A stretch of 64,000 bases of DNA from Pythium myriotylum (taxonomy: Eukaryota; Oomycota; Peronosporomycetes; Pythiales; Pythiaceae): positions 186,001 through 250,000 of the forward strand of contig JALJCQ010000007.1 in assembly GCA_023091665.1 (NCBI GenBank), written 5' to 3'. Position numbers and translations under genes: made by a program. How positions within the stretch are numbered: position 1 is the stretch's first letter; the number at the start of each line of letters is the position of its first letter. The notes under the pieces were generated by a model. That model was not told where the DNA came from and ran no database searches. It was given only the letters and a program-made list of their open reading frames with translations. Of this stretch, positions 19,715-28,604 are shown one piece after another.

Positions 19715-21112
19715 ATGGTCCTCAACAAGCTCACTGCACTCCTCGTCTTGGCTGCACTCGCCGCTGAAGCCTCTGCTGCGCCGCGCGTCGACGCCGGTGT
19801 CCACCGTGCGCTCCGCCAGCAAGGCACCGTCAACCTCATCGTCACCCTCAAGACAGGCGTCGACAACGCGCTCAACGCCGTGAAGGAGGCCGACTTCGCC
19901 ACGCGCGGACAGAAGATCGCCGCCATCGTCACCTCGCTCGAGACCAATGCCAAGACCTCGCAGTCGAGCCTCGACGCTTTGCTTGCCAAGGAGGCTGGTG
20001 GTCTCTTCACGTCCCAGCAAACGTTCTGGATCTCGAACCAGAAGTCGATCAAAGGCGCGACGATCGAGCTGGTCGAGAAGTTGGCGGCTCTGCCCGAGAT
20101 CGCGGAGATCCGTGAGGAGATCGTCGTTCCAGCTCCCAAGTTCGAAGTTCTTGGAAACTCGACGGCTCAGATCACGCCGCTCGCGAATGAGTGGGGTGTG
20201 ACCAAGATCGCCGCTCCAAGTGTCTGGTCAGCTGGCTTTACCGGTCAAAACGTTGTCATTGGATCGTTTGACACTGGTGCGCGCGTGACGCACACTTCGA
20301 TCGCTGCCAACTTCCGCTCGACGTACAACTGGTTTGATGCAGTGGGCGGAAAGACTGCACCGTACGACGATCTCGGCCACGGAACGCACACCATTGGCAC
20401 CATGGTGGGCTCCAACGGTCTCGGTGTGGCGCCGGGCGCCAAGTACATTGCCTGCAAGACCTTCAATGAAGACGGTGGCGAGGAGTCGTGGCTGCTCGCA
20501 TGTGCGCAGTTCTTCACATGCCCGACCAAGCCATCAGGAGCCGACGCCGATTGCTCAAAGGCGCCTCACATCATCAGTAACTCGTGGGGATCTAACGTCA
20601 GCGGTGATTCATTCTTCGCCGGACCCATCCAGACCTGGCGCAAGGCCAACATCATCCCAGTCTTTGCGAATGGAAATGACGGTCCGTCTTGCCTCACGTC
20701 GCGTTCGCCTGCTGACGATGCGAACGTGATCGCCGTCGGTGCCACGACTTCGGCCGATGGCCTCGCGAGCTTCTCGAGCAAGGGCCCTGCAGTGAGCGGC
20801 ATTGTGCGCCCAGATGTGTCAGCTCCCGGACAAAGCGTGCGCTCGGCTTGGAGCACATCGGACACGGCTTTCAACACCATCTCGGGTACATCGATGGCCA
20901 CGCCTCACGTTTCGGCCGTCATTGCTCTGCTGCTCAGCAAGAACCCATCGCTCACGTTCGACCAGGTCCGCAAGGCGTTGACGACTACGACGGACACCTC
21001 CACCTTGCGTTCGACCGGCTACACGTGCGGCGGTACTCGTGACACTGTGTTCCCAAACAACCAGTACGGTTATGGGCGTATCAATGCCCTCAAGGCCTTC
21101 AACGCCGTATAA
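19715..21112 (+). CDS. Secreted subtilisin-like serine protease, copy 2
   Basis: Identical in protein sequence to the copy at 15295-16692: signal peptide, I9-like propeptide, then catalytic D186, H222, N321 and S393 in a 465-residue preproprotein. Promoter and ~440 bp of further upstream sequence are shared with the other copy, so both should be expressed alike. It converges on the coiled-coil gene at 21296-22585, with 183 bp between the stop codons. Confidence 0.9.
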   Translation: MVLNKLTALLVLAALAAEASAAPRVDAGVHRALRQQGTVNLIVTLKTGVDNALNAVKEADFATRGQKIAAIVTSLETNAKTSQSSLDALLAKEAGGLFTSQQTFWISNQKSIKGATIELVEKLAALPEIAEIREEIVVPAPKFEVLGNSTAQITPLANEWGVTKIAAPSVWSAGFTGQNVVIGSFDTGARVTHTSIAANFRSTYNWFDAVGGKTAPYDDLGHGTHTIGTMVGSNGLGVAPGAKYIACKTFNEDGGEESWLLACAQFFTCPTKPSGADADCSKAPHIISNSWGSNVSGDSFFAGPIQTWRKANIIPVFANGNDGPSCLTSRSPADDANVIAVGATTSADGLASFSSKGPAVSGIVRPDVSAPGQSVRSAWSTSDTAFNTISGTSMATPHVSAVIALLLSKNPSLTFDQVRKALTTTTDTSTLRSTGYTCGGTRDTVFPNNQYGYGRINALKAFNAV

Positions 21113-21295
21113 AGCTCTGTCTGTCATCTTCAAGTACCGTAGTTAAAACCCCTAGGTGTTCGTTCTTCTAACGCACTTGCAATGAGAACGCGCGTTGTTT
21201 CATCTTGCGCTGCCGTTGTTCTTCTGGCACGAATTGTACCGATTCCGCGAATCGTCAATTAGTCTCAAACATCAACTATAAGTGTCCTGCACGAA

Positions 21296-22585
21296 CTACA
21301 GAACTGCATCATCCAATTGGGCTATCACTGAATCTAGGCGTTCGGGTATTTCGTCAGTTGTTGGTAGATCCTCCACCACTTGATTGACTTGGTTCACTCC
21401 TTCATTTATCGCAAGTGTGGCATTATAATTCGTATTAGCCAGGGCGAGCCACGAGTACCATGAGTTGGTGATGGCCTCGGCGAGCAAATGCTCGAGGCCT
21501 TTACCAGAGAGATCCATCATATTATTTCCATCGTTGGCGAGTTTGCTCTGGTGGCTGCTCACTGTAGCCCAATACACGCGCAAATTCTCGAAAACAGTCT
21601 TGAGTTTGCCGAGTGCTTTGATAGCCAAGTCGAGCGATTGGAGGGCCATGTCGAGCTGGCCCGCTACCTTTGTCATACTCTTCAGCTTGGCCAACGATTC
21701 CACAAGGTCGGCCTTGACGTGTCGGTCCTGTTCCTGCAATTTGACGCGTTCAGCGTGAAGTTGTCGTTCCCGCTCAATAGCGTTCCAATGTCTGTTCCCC
21801 TTTACACTGGCTTGCTGGGCTGCCTGAGCGGCTGTGCCATCAACATGATGGACCTCAGCACTGGCCAACGAGACTTCTTTGAGCCAAAACAGAACGGGCT
21901 CACGTAAGGCCGCAGTGTTTCGCATCGTCGATTGCACCAGATTTGCTTCTTTCTCGCGTGCAGCGCTGATTGCTGGCTCCAGCTCGTCCCGAGTCGCCTC
22001 GTTCTTGTCCTTTTGTGACTCGAGCTTATCGAGCTGCTGCTTGATTTGCTGCCTTTCCGTCGTTGAGACCGTGTTATTGTTCGACGCTGCGATGAGAGCT
22101 TGTTTAGCGAGTGTGCTCATTGTGGTGACACAAGTGACGAGATCACCGGCGACTCCACTCATCTCGTCCGCAATCTTCGAGATCATGCAAATCAGCTTTT
22201 GTGACTTGTCAGGTTTTTGGTCAAGGAACGTGAAGGCAATATGATGGTACTTGAGCCCCTGCATACAAGCTCCCAAGAACCTGCTGCATGCGATCTCTGT
22301 GTTCTTGCCGAGCATTTGGTAGTCCACCAGGAGCCCCATCACGATATGATTGCAATCTGAGTTTTTCGAACCTATGAACGCAAGATACAGCAGAAGCCCG
22401 ACGGTGCGGAGCTCGGCCATCCTTCCCGCAATGTCGATATCCTTATAGCGCGTTTCTTCCTTCAAAACACGGGATCGGACGGCTTGGTTTGTAGTGAGCA
22501 CCGGCAAAACATCAGTTTCGAAATTGGCATACTGGCGAATTGCAAGAACGGGGTGGTTGGGGGAAGTTGAGATTGACATTGACAT
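21296..22585 (-). CDS. Long-helical coiled-coil protein, short form
   Basis: 429 residues from ATG 22585 (MSMSIST). It is a paralogue of the 520-residue protein at 26753: both begin PVLAIR-Y--FETDVL, share a Gln/Lys/Glu-rich coiled coil around ERVKLQEQDR, and end with IKALGKLKTVFENLRVYWATV … AITNSWYSWLALA-TNY. Relative to the long form about 90 residues are missing from the middle, including most of the hydrophobic hairpin; only VLFWLKEVS remains. There is no signal peptide. Upstream, ACTCTTCCATTTGCC on the minus strand resembles the initiator region of the paralogue. Function unknown; the layout suggests relation to alpha-helical pore formers, but this copy may have lost insertion ability. 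Confidence 0.75.
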   Translation of the reverse strand: MSMSISTSPNHPVLAIRQYANFETDVLPVLTTNQAVRSRVLKEETRYKDIDIAGRMAELRTVGLLLYLAFIGSKNSDCNHIVMGLLVDYQMLGKNTEIACSRFLGACMQGLKYHHIAFTFLDQKPDKSQKLICMISKIADEMSGVAGDLVTCVTTMSTLAKQALIAASNNNTVSTTERQQIKQQLDKLESQKDKNEATRDELEPAISAAREKEANLVQSTMRNTAALREPVLFWLKEVSLASAEVHHVDGTAAQAAQQASVKGNRHWNAIERERQLHAERVKLQEQDRHVKADLVESLAKLKSMTKVAGQLDMALQSLDLAIKALGKLKTVFENLRVYWATVSSHQSKLANDGNNMMDLSGKGLEHLLAEAITNSWYSWLALANTNYNATLAINEGVNQVNQVVEDLPTTDEIPERLDSVIAQLDDAVL

Positions 22586-23759
22586 GGCGTTTGGGGGGCA
22601 AATGGAAGAGTAAGGAGAACGCCGAGACTTGTGAACTCTCTCTTGCAGCTTTCTATTTTCTAAACCCAATCTCTTTACTGTTAATAGTTCGTGGCACACA
22701 TTTCAAGAACAAAGAGTGCAGATACAATGTGAGTGATGGTCCACTCGGCTCGCCTTCAGAGTTTTCCGCCCTGTTGGGAAAGCTTTAGAATTCGAGAAAG
22801 GACAGCGAGAGCATGGGCAGCCTCTCCACACTCTTCGTGACGCAAGTGTGCGACCACCCTTGCGCATGAGCATCGTTCAGCGAGACGCGTTCGCTTCACC
22901 GCAACATTTTAATTTCGACAGAGGTCTCCTCACCAGTAAATGTTTAGGTTTACTAATAGTGTAAGGGACGCCGACTCAGTTGGGAAGCGCGTTGCGACGC
23001 CACAAAGCATTGGGCGAGACTGGAGAAAAAGTTGGCTTTGGACACCAAGTGTGACTGCGAACGATTCTGTTTCTCTTCCGAGAGGATTGTGTGGGCTGTG
23101 GTCATTGAGTTCAAGTCGAGTGAATCCTTTACGTTATGGTCGCGTTCCGGGCCGTGATGGCGAAGATAAGCACACCGAACAGTGTTCAGGCATGTGGAAA
23201 CCTCAGAAAGGCCCGACTGACTGCCACCCCTGCTACCGTTTCAACTGTCGAACTTCAAGGTGCGTGGGATATTCTGTGCAGCAGCGTCTCACGGACGTAC
23301 TGTACTGAACAGTATCACCACCAAACAACCTGTCTCTACTGACTGGTGTAGAAGCAAAGATTGGTTCGCCTGGGTTGCAGACCAGGGGCTACGTGCCGTC
23401 ACGATGAGGCCTTCAACTCTAGGGCTCGAAACTCATGATTAAGGGTGTTGCCTGTCGACGATACGGATCCTTTTTCGCATTAAAATGTTGGTGATCAGAA
23501 GTCAGTACTGAATGATCGGCTCGTCTCTTTGTGTATAAACCAGTCCGAATCATCACGTGCGATATGAAGCACACAGCGAATCATCCCCCATCCTTCACCC
23601 GACGAAGTTTATGGAAACAGGGCATTTCAAGACGAGGACTCTCTTCACTTCGGTCCAAAGATCCACAATTTTTTTTCAACCCATTCCCAAAAAACCGTTC
23701 CAGTTGAGCGGAGAGAGTTGCTGTGAGCTACCACGCGATTGCCGTCCCGGAGCGAGGGA
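22586..23759. other. Intergenic; no gene seen
   Basis: Holds the promoter of the minus-strand gene at 22585 and otherwise only short unconvincing frames. Confidence 0.4.
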
Positions 23760-24248
23760 ATGGAATACGAGGTAGAATATTGGGAGTGGGAGGTCGCCTA
23801 CCCGAGCGCGACTGAGTTGCAGCGGCTCGAAATGGTGTCCGCCATGAAATACCTCAACGACCCGGTCAACCGCCCGGAAATCGACCGCCACCTTGACCTC
23901 GCTCGGCAGTACAATGACCGCCTCGCCATGATCTACGAGTTACCGTTCCCACCTGATGATGTTATGCGCCCGGATGGAAGAGCAGCGCGATCAGCGTTTG
24001 GCCCAAGGAAAGAGTTCCACGCGCTCACAGGCGCACGCCTCGGGCAGCTCGCTGTCGAGCTGACGGATCTGCCGGGGCAGCGCGTGAAAGGTAAACGCTC
24101 CGCAGCAAGGCTCATCGTCAATGCCCCACGGGCTCAAGATAAAGAATTCTTCGACGTATTTCACACAAATAGTCATGACTACGACACCGCGCCGGGGCCA
24201 CTCTCGATCACTCTCCCACCAAGACGGAGAGTCAAGTCAAGCGTTTAG
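23760..24248 (+). CDS. Hypothetical protein (162 aa)
   Basis: Not recognised. The first ATG in the frame is at 23760 (MEYEVEYWEWEVAYPS). The N-terminal half is acidic and aromatic-rich with a probable helix (ATELQRLEMVSAMKYL); the C-terminal half is basic. No signal peptide, membrane segment or known motif. It may be a fragment of a larger or transposon-derived gene. Confidence rests only on frame length and composition. Confidence 0.35.
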   Translation: MEYEVEYWEWEVAYPSATELQRLEMVSAMKYLNDPVNRPEIDRHLDLARQYNDRLAMIYELPFPPDDVMRPDGRAARSAFGPRKEFHALTGARLGQLAVELTDLPGQRVKGKRSAARLIVNAPRAQDKEFFDVFHTNSHDYDTAPGPLSITLPPRRRVKSSV

Positions 24249-24940
24249 GAGACTCGGTTTACAACACGCATATAGCCTGGCCCGATGTGCTTCGGCACCC
24301 ACCTGAACAATCCATGTGGCCAACTCTCACGACGCTTTCGATCATTCCCTCATTGGCGCCGTCAATAGTTGTGCATCTCGCTACGGTTGACGGGAACCTC
24401 GTTGATCGTGTAAGGAAGAAGACGATGCCGGTTGAGCGAAATGAATATTGAATACGAACTGATGAGGTGTTGCATTCACCTGTCATGGGCATGCCTGATT
24501 TGGAAGCCAGTGGTGTAACTTGGCGCTCACATGTCGAGTCTGAACGGCATGTTCTTGTCCTGCAACAGTGCCACTACACGGTATTCACACTGGCACATGC
24601 GAACCGAGGGCATACTGTACTGTACTATTCTACTTCATGAAGTTGTAGTCTGCCAAGAATTTGTTTGCTGCCGAGCGATAGGTGCTCTCAGTCAGCGAAG
24701 TTGAGCTAGACATACTCGAGGATGCTGCTCGCTGCACAAACTGCCAAGAATATTGGCAAAAAACGATAGACAACAAGCCAATCCATTGCAAGAGACTCCG
24801 CTCGTGAGAATTGCAATTGCGGCAGATGAACGTGGTGGTCGAGGCCTATTCGTATTCACGTCACAAGGAGCATTTATGATAGAGAAGTGTATTGACGTAA
24901 CAGAGCGAACTTTGTCCCTTGGAAGTCAGCGCAGGCGTGC
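24249..24940. other. Intergenic; no gene seen
   Basis: No supportable gene or repeat. Confidence 0.4.
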
Positions 24941-25849
24941 TCAATGTCCCTCGTGCGTTGCAATCTGCATTTGCAATGACAGCAAAAGCTGGTGAAAGTC
25001 GTTCAGGCACTCGCTTGTCATGGAAGACTCATCAACCTCGCACGCAGCGACAATCTCTTGCTTGACGCGTTCACACTTCTCGCTGATTTTCTTGAGTTGC
25101 AACCGTGTATTCCCGAGTCGCGTGAGCTCTTTGCCGGCCGCCTTGATTTCGCGCTCTCTGGTGTCAAATCGTTCTTGCGCGCGAGCGACTTGCTCCTGAA
25201 GGACGGAGAGTTTCAAACGCGATGCGAGGATATCCTGTTGTGTCTCACTCGCGCGTTCTTTCAGTCGGGAGACATCGTTTTGACTGCGACTCAGTCTTTC
25301 TTCAGCGGCCCTCAAGTCTCCACGCATTCGCGAGATCAAACCATCGACGATTTGGTAGACAGGCGTTTGGTTCAGGTCGCCGTTTGCGGCGGCCAGCATC
25401 GTGCTTGAGACGAGGGAGGAAAATTCAACTGTACGTCCCGGCTGGAAGAGACTCAGCCAGGCGGGAAGAAGACGATTGTGGCGTTGTTGTTCTTCCTCAA
25501 GCGCACGCCGAAGTCGTTCGACTTCGTCATTTTCTCGGTTGATATCAGCTTCGAGTTCTCGGATCCCATGCTCTTGGGCCTGAAGCTCGGCCACCAGTTG
25601 ATCTTTCGCTTGATTTTCGGTCGTTAACTCCTTGGAGGCACAAGTCTGCTCGCTCGAGGCAACGACAAGCTGCTCTTTGAGTTGCAACATTTTAGCATTG
25701 ATTGTAATGCACTCCTGCTCGTTGTTCTTGATCAGCGCGGTGGCTGTTTCAACCGCATGATCAGCCAGTGCATGGAGCTCGTCGATCCTTAGTCGTAGAT
25801 AGTCCCGGTTAGATGAAGCGGCCACACCTGTAAGGTTAGCTGTCGGCAT
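24941..25849 (-). CDS. Coiled-coil protein with central hydrophobic segment (302 aa)
   Basis: Starts at ATG 25849 (MPTANLTGVAASSN). Two long Glu/Gln/Arg-rich coiled coils (roughly residues 20-125 and 170-275) flank a short, less charged middle with AWLSLFQPG and SSLVSSTMLAAANG. This helix-hydrophobic-helix layout resembles the 520-residue protein at 26753, but I see no direct sequence similarity. No signal peptide or motif. It lies head to head with that gene (904 bp between the ATGs), so co-expression or a two-component arrangement is possible. Alternatively it is an unrelated coiled-coil protein; function is not assigned. Confidence 0.6.
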   Translation of the reverse strand: MPTANLTGVAASSNRDYLRLRIDELHALADHAVETATALIKNNEQECITINAKMLQLKEQLVVASSEQTCASKELTTENQAKDQLVAELQAQEHGIRELEADINRENDEVERLRRALEEEQQRHNRLLPAWLSLFQPGRTVEFSSLVSSTMLAAANGDLNQTPVYQIVDGLISRMRGDLRAAEERLSRSQNDVSRLKERASETQQDILASRLKLSVLQEQVARAQERFDTREREIKAAGKELTRLGNTRLQLKKISEKCERVKQEIVAACEVDESSMTSECLNDFHQLLLSLQMQIATHEGH

Positions 25850-26752
25850 TGTCTCCACACGAACGACTGGGGGGGAGGCAAATGTGAAATTACGACTACA
25901 GAGGCCACCCAACAAACAAACACATCTCCACAAACCCAAACTTGAACATCACTCACATGTGTGAGTGATTCACGATACGGAATCCACGAGGTCGAGTCAC
26001 TGTAGCACATTGCTCGATCAAGCTTGTGTTGTACATTCAAAGGATAGTCACCCCAGACGTTCGACTTCGACCCCCTAGAAGACCTGCACCCACATCGCAT
26101 CATCTGATGTGGGTTGACTTGAAGTTTACCACCCTTCTCGCTGCAACTTCAAGTGACTGATGAACGAAAGCTGTTTATTTCTTAAGCATGCGCTCCTTTC
26201 TTTTCGAGATGCTCAAATCCACGGAACAGACCAAGGGCCTCGTGCGGGGTTGGCTATTACCACCACACTGGGCTTCGCAGTTGCCCAGCGAGCAAGAGAG
26301 CGAAGAGAAACGCCTAACATCATTCGGATCCTGGAGTTGGATCGATCATGATGAAATCAATGCAATTGCATCATCTCGAGGTACTACCTGGAAGCCTCGC
26401 TCTCCCAGTTGCTCATCACAAGCACGACTTGATCGACATGGTGATCGCCTATTTCTTGCCTGGGGCGTTGTCCTCAACCTGGAGACTTCCATTGACTTCA
26501 GCTAACCAGCAGACGAGGCAATTGAACTTTTCGAGCAACAAGCTTGCCTCGTCTACTGAACTGTGAGAGAATGTGAGTGATGGTTGGCTGTCCACGAACT
26601 CGAGAAGCTCCATCCAGTCTTTCGGCCTTGGGGATCGAACGAATCTCCCTCCCGCTGGCGATTGGGGGCCTACTACCCATTAACCTTGCTCGCTCGCTCT
26701 TATCATTCTCCCATTTGCCTTCACTGCAGCAAGCGCCACGAAAAAGCAAAGC
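25850..26752. other. Divergent promoter region
   Basis: Shared upstream region of the two divergent coiled-coil genes. An initiator-like TCATTCTCCCATTT lies at 26703-26716, 37-50 bp before the plus-strand ATG. No coding sequence is supported. Confidence 0.4.
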
Positions 26753-28315
26753 ATGTCGATCCCAATGACCGCCAATCAGCCCGTTCTCGCGATCCGCGAG
26801 TATGTCAGCTTCGAGACTGATGTCTTGGCGGTGCTCAAGGCGGACCAGGCCATCGGAGTCTGCGTCTCGAAGGAGGAGGCGCGCTATCGCGATATTGATA
26901 TCGCGAGAATCATGGCCGAGCTCCGCGCCGTCGGGTCGTTGCTTGATGTTGCATACGCAGGGTCGAAAGGTTTCAACTGCAACAGTATCGTCGTGTCGCT
27001 GTTGTCGGACTATCAAGCGCTCAGTAAAGAGACGCAGATCGCCTGCAACAAATTCTTGGCGGCGTGCATGCAGGCGCTGGAGGACCACCGTTTGATTATT
27101 CAGTTGGTCTACAAGAAACCTACCGTCGCCCTCAAGCGCATCGGCGGCATCTCCACCATCGCGAGCGAGATGAGCAAGGTCGCTGATAATCTCGTCGACT
27201 GTGCGGACAACATGCGCGAGCTCGCGAAGCAGGCGCTGGTCGAAGCGTCCAAAGACAACGCGATGTCGAAGTCGGAGAGGCAGCACATCGAGCAGCAACT
27301 CGCCGAGCTCGAGGCACAGAAGGCCAAGCACGAGACGACACAGAAGGAGTTAGCGTCGTCTATCTCTGCTGCCCTCGAGAACGAAGCGAAAGCCGTCGAG
27401 CAGGTAGATGGAGCACGCCGAGAAGCGTTCTTACTCGCTCTAGCTGGGTTGATTGTGGACCCAATCGCCAAGTTTTCGACGCGTGGTTTTGTCGCCCAGA
27501 CCGTCGTCGCCACCGCTGCTGTCGCTTCTGAGCGCCTAGCCCAAGGCTCTGCTCCTTCTTTCGCGCTGGACGCCAACGTAGCTGCCGACGTGGGCGCTCA
27601 AATCGCCGAAAAGAAGGGTCTGCTCGCTAAGAGCGAGGCATTACTAGCGAGTGAGACGGACGACATGGTCGTGGCTGACCTGAAAGTCGAGGTTGCAAAG
27701 ATCCGAGCTGAGGTGCAGAGTCTTGAAGAGACTCGTGAGCTGCTCGCAGCTGCGTCAGCGAGGGCTGTGCTGCAGAATATGAAGCAGGACGAAGCGAACA
27801 GCGTGGCTGAGCGCGAGGCCCAGATTCGTGCCGAGCGCATCAAGCTGCAGGAACAGGACCGCCAGGTCAAGGCTGAGCTCGCGGAATCGTTGGCCAAGCT
27901 CAAGAGCACGCAGGAAGAAGCCAGCCAACTTAGCACGGCCCTCCGCTCGCTAGACCTGGCGATCAAGGCGCTCGGCAAGATCAAGACTGTCTTCGAGAAT
28001 ACACGAGTGTACTGGGTCACAGTGGGCGAGCATTGCTCCAAACTCGCCAACAAAGGCACCGCCATGATGGATCTGACGGACGAAGACTTCAAGGACGTGT
28101 TCGCCGAGGCCGTCACCAACTCCTGGTACTCGTGGCTCGCGCTGGCCAAGACCAACTACCACGCGGCCGCTGCGATAAAGCACGTGGTGCGCGACGTGGA
28201 TCGCGTGATGGGCGATCTGCCGACTGCCGAGGAGGCCAACGATCGGCTCAGTTCAGCGATCGCCGCGTTGAAGCTGGATCTCGAGCCAGTCCATGGTGTC
28301 GTCACACCCCCATAG
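26753..28315 (+). CDS. Long-helical coiled-coil protein, alpha-pore-former-like layout
   Basis: 520 residues, one exon, ATG at 26753. The chain is almost wholly helical by composition: N-terminal helices (residues ~10-165), a first coiled coil (~170-220), a hydrophobic hairpin (~224-262, AFLLALAGLIV and FVAQTVVATAAV), a second Gln/Glu/Lys-rich coiled coil (~285-395) and a C-terminal helical part ending in TNSWYSWLALA. Paired long helices with a central hydrophobic hairpin are the plan of ClyA/XaxB-type alpha-helical pore formers. I offer that as a structural analogy only. There is no signal peptide, as is common in such proteins. A shorter paralogue is at 21296-22585 and remnants lie at 6558 and 14462. 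A cytoplasmic structural role is the main alternative. Confidence 0.75.
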   Translation: MSIPMTANQPVLAIREYVSFETDVLAVLKADQAIGVCVSKEEARYRDIDIARIMAELRAVGSLLDVAYAGSKGFNCNSIVVSLLSDYQALSKETQIACNKFLAACMQALEDHRLIIQLVYKKPTVALKRIGGISTIASEMSKVADNLVDCADNMRELAKQALVEASKDNAMSKSERQHIEQQLAELEAQKAKHETTQKELASSISAALENEAKAVEQVDGARREAFLLALAGLIVDPIAKFSTRGFVAQTVVATAAVASERLAQGSAPSFALDANVAADVGAQIAEKKGLLAKSEALLASETDDMVVADLKVEVAKIRAEVQSLEETRELLAAASARAVLQNMKQDEANSVAEREAQIRAERIKLQEQDRQVKAELAESLAKLKSTQEEASQLSTALRSLDLAIKALGKIKTVFENTRVYWVTVGEHCSKLANKGTAMMDLTDEDFKDVFAEAVTNSWYSWLALAKTNYHAAAAIKHVVRDVDRVMGDLPTAEEANDRLSSAIAALKLDLEPVHGVVTPP

Positions 28316-28491
28316 CCCCCATAGCCCACTCTCTCGGCCAGCGCCACCGCCATGAAGTAAGTCGTCCTTGCTGCAGAAAAAAGATCACCTTTCCCTTCAT
28401 TCCAATCATGCCCTCGGTCGTGTTAACAGTGGTTAACAGGTTGCATTCGCGCCCTTTTTATGTGCAAGTCGATTTCCCGATCCTGGAATCT

Positions 28492-28548
28492 ACCGGTGAA
28501 TCACCGGTATATGTTTGGCAAGTTGCACTTTACCGGTTTCTCACCGGT
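28492..28548. promoter_or_regulatory. Four ACCGGT sites in two spaced pairs
   Basis: ACCGGT occurs at 28492, 28503, 28532 and 28543. Each pair has the same 5-bp gap, and the pairs are 40 bp apart (four helical turns). They lie 57-113 bp before the APC5 ATG. The regular spacing suggests a binding site for a dimeric or paired factor. Confidence 0.45.
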
Positions 28549-28604
28549 ACTACCTCCTCCCCATGGTACTGTATCCCCCGACGCATCAGAACGAGCGAAC
28601 CTTG

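Larger units (their letters stand above)
19167..21277. repeat. Palindrome 2, right arm (2.11 kb)
   Basis: Inverted counterpart of 15130-17240. It ends 19 bp before the 3' end of the coiled-coil gene at 21296. Confidence 0.9.

Noticed and set aside
26600..26690. Possible minus-strand tRNA (GTTCGATCCCC motif)
   Set aside because: The flanking bases do not form a T stem, and no acceptor or anticodon stem could be folded.
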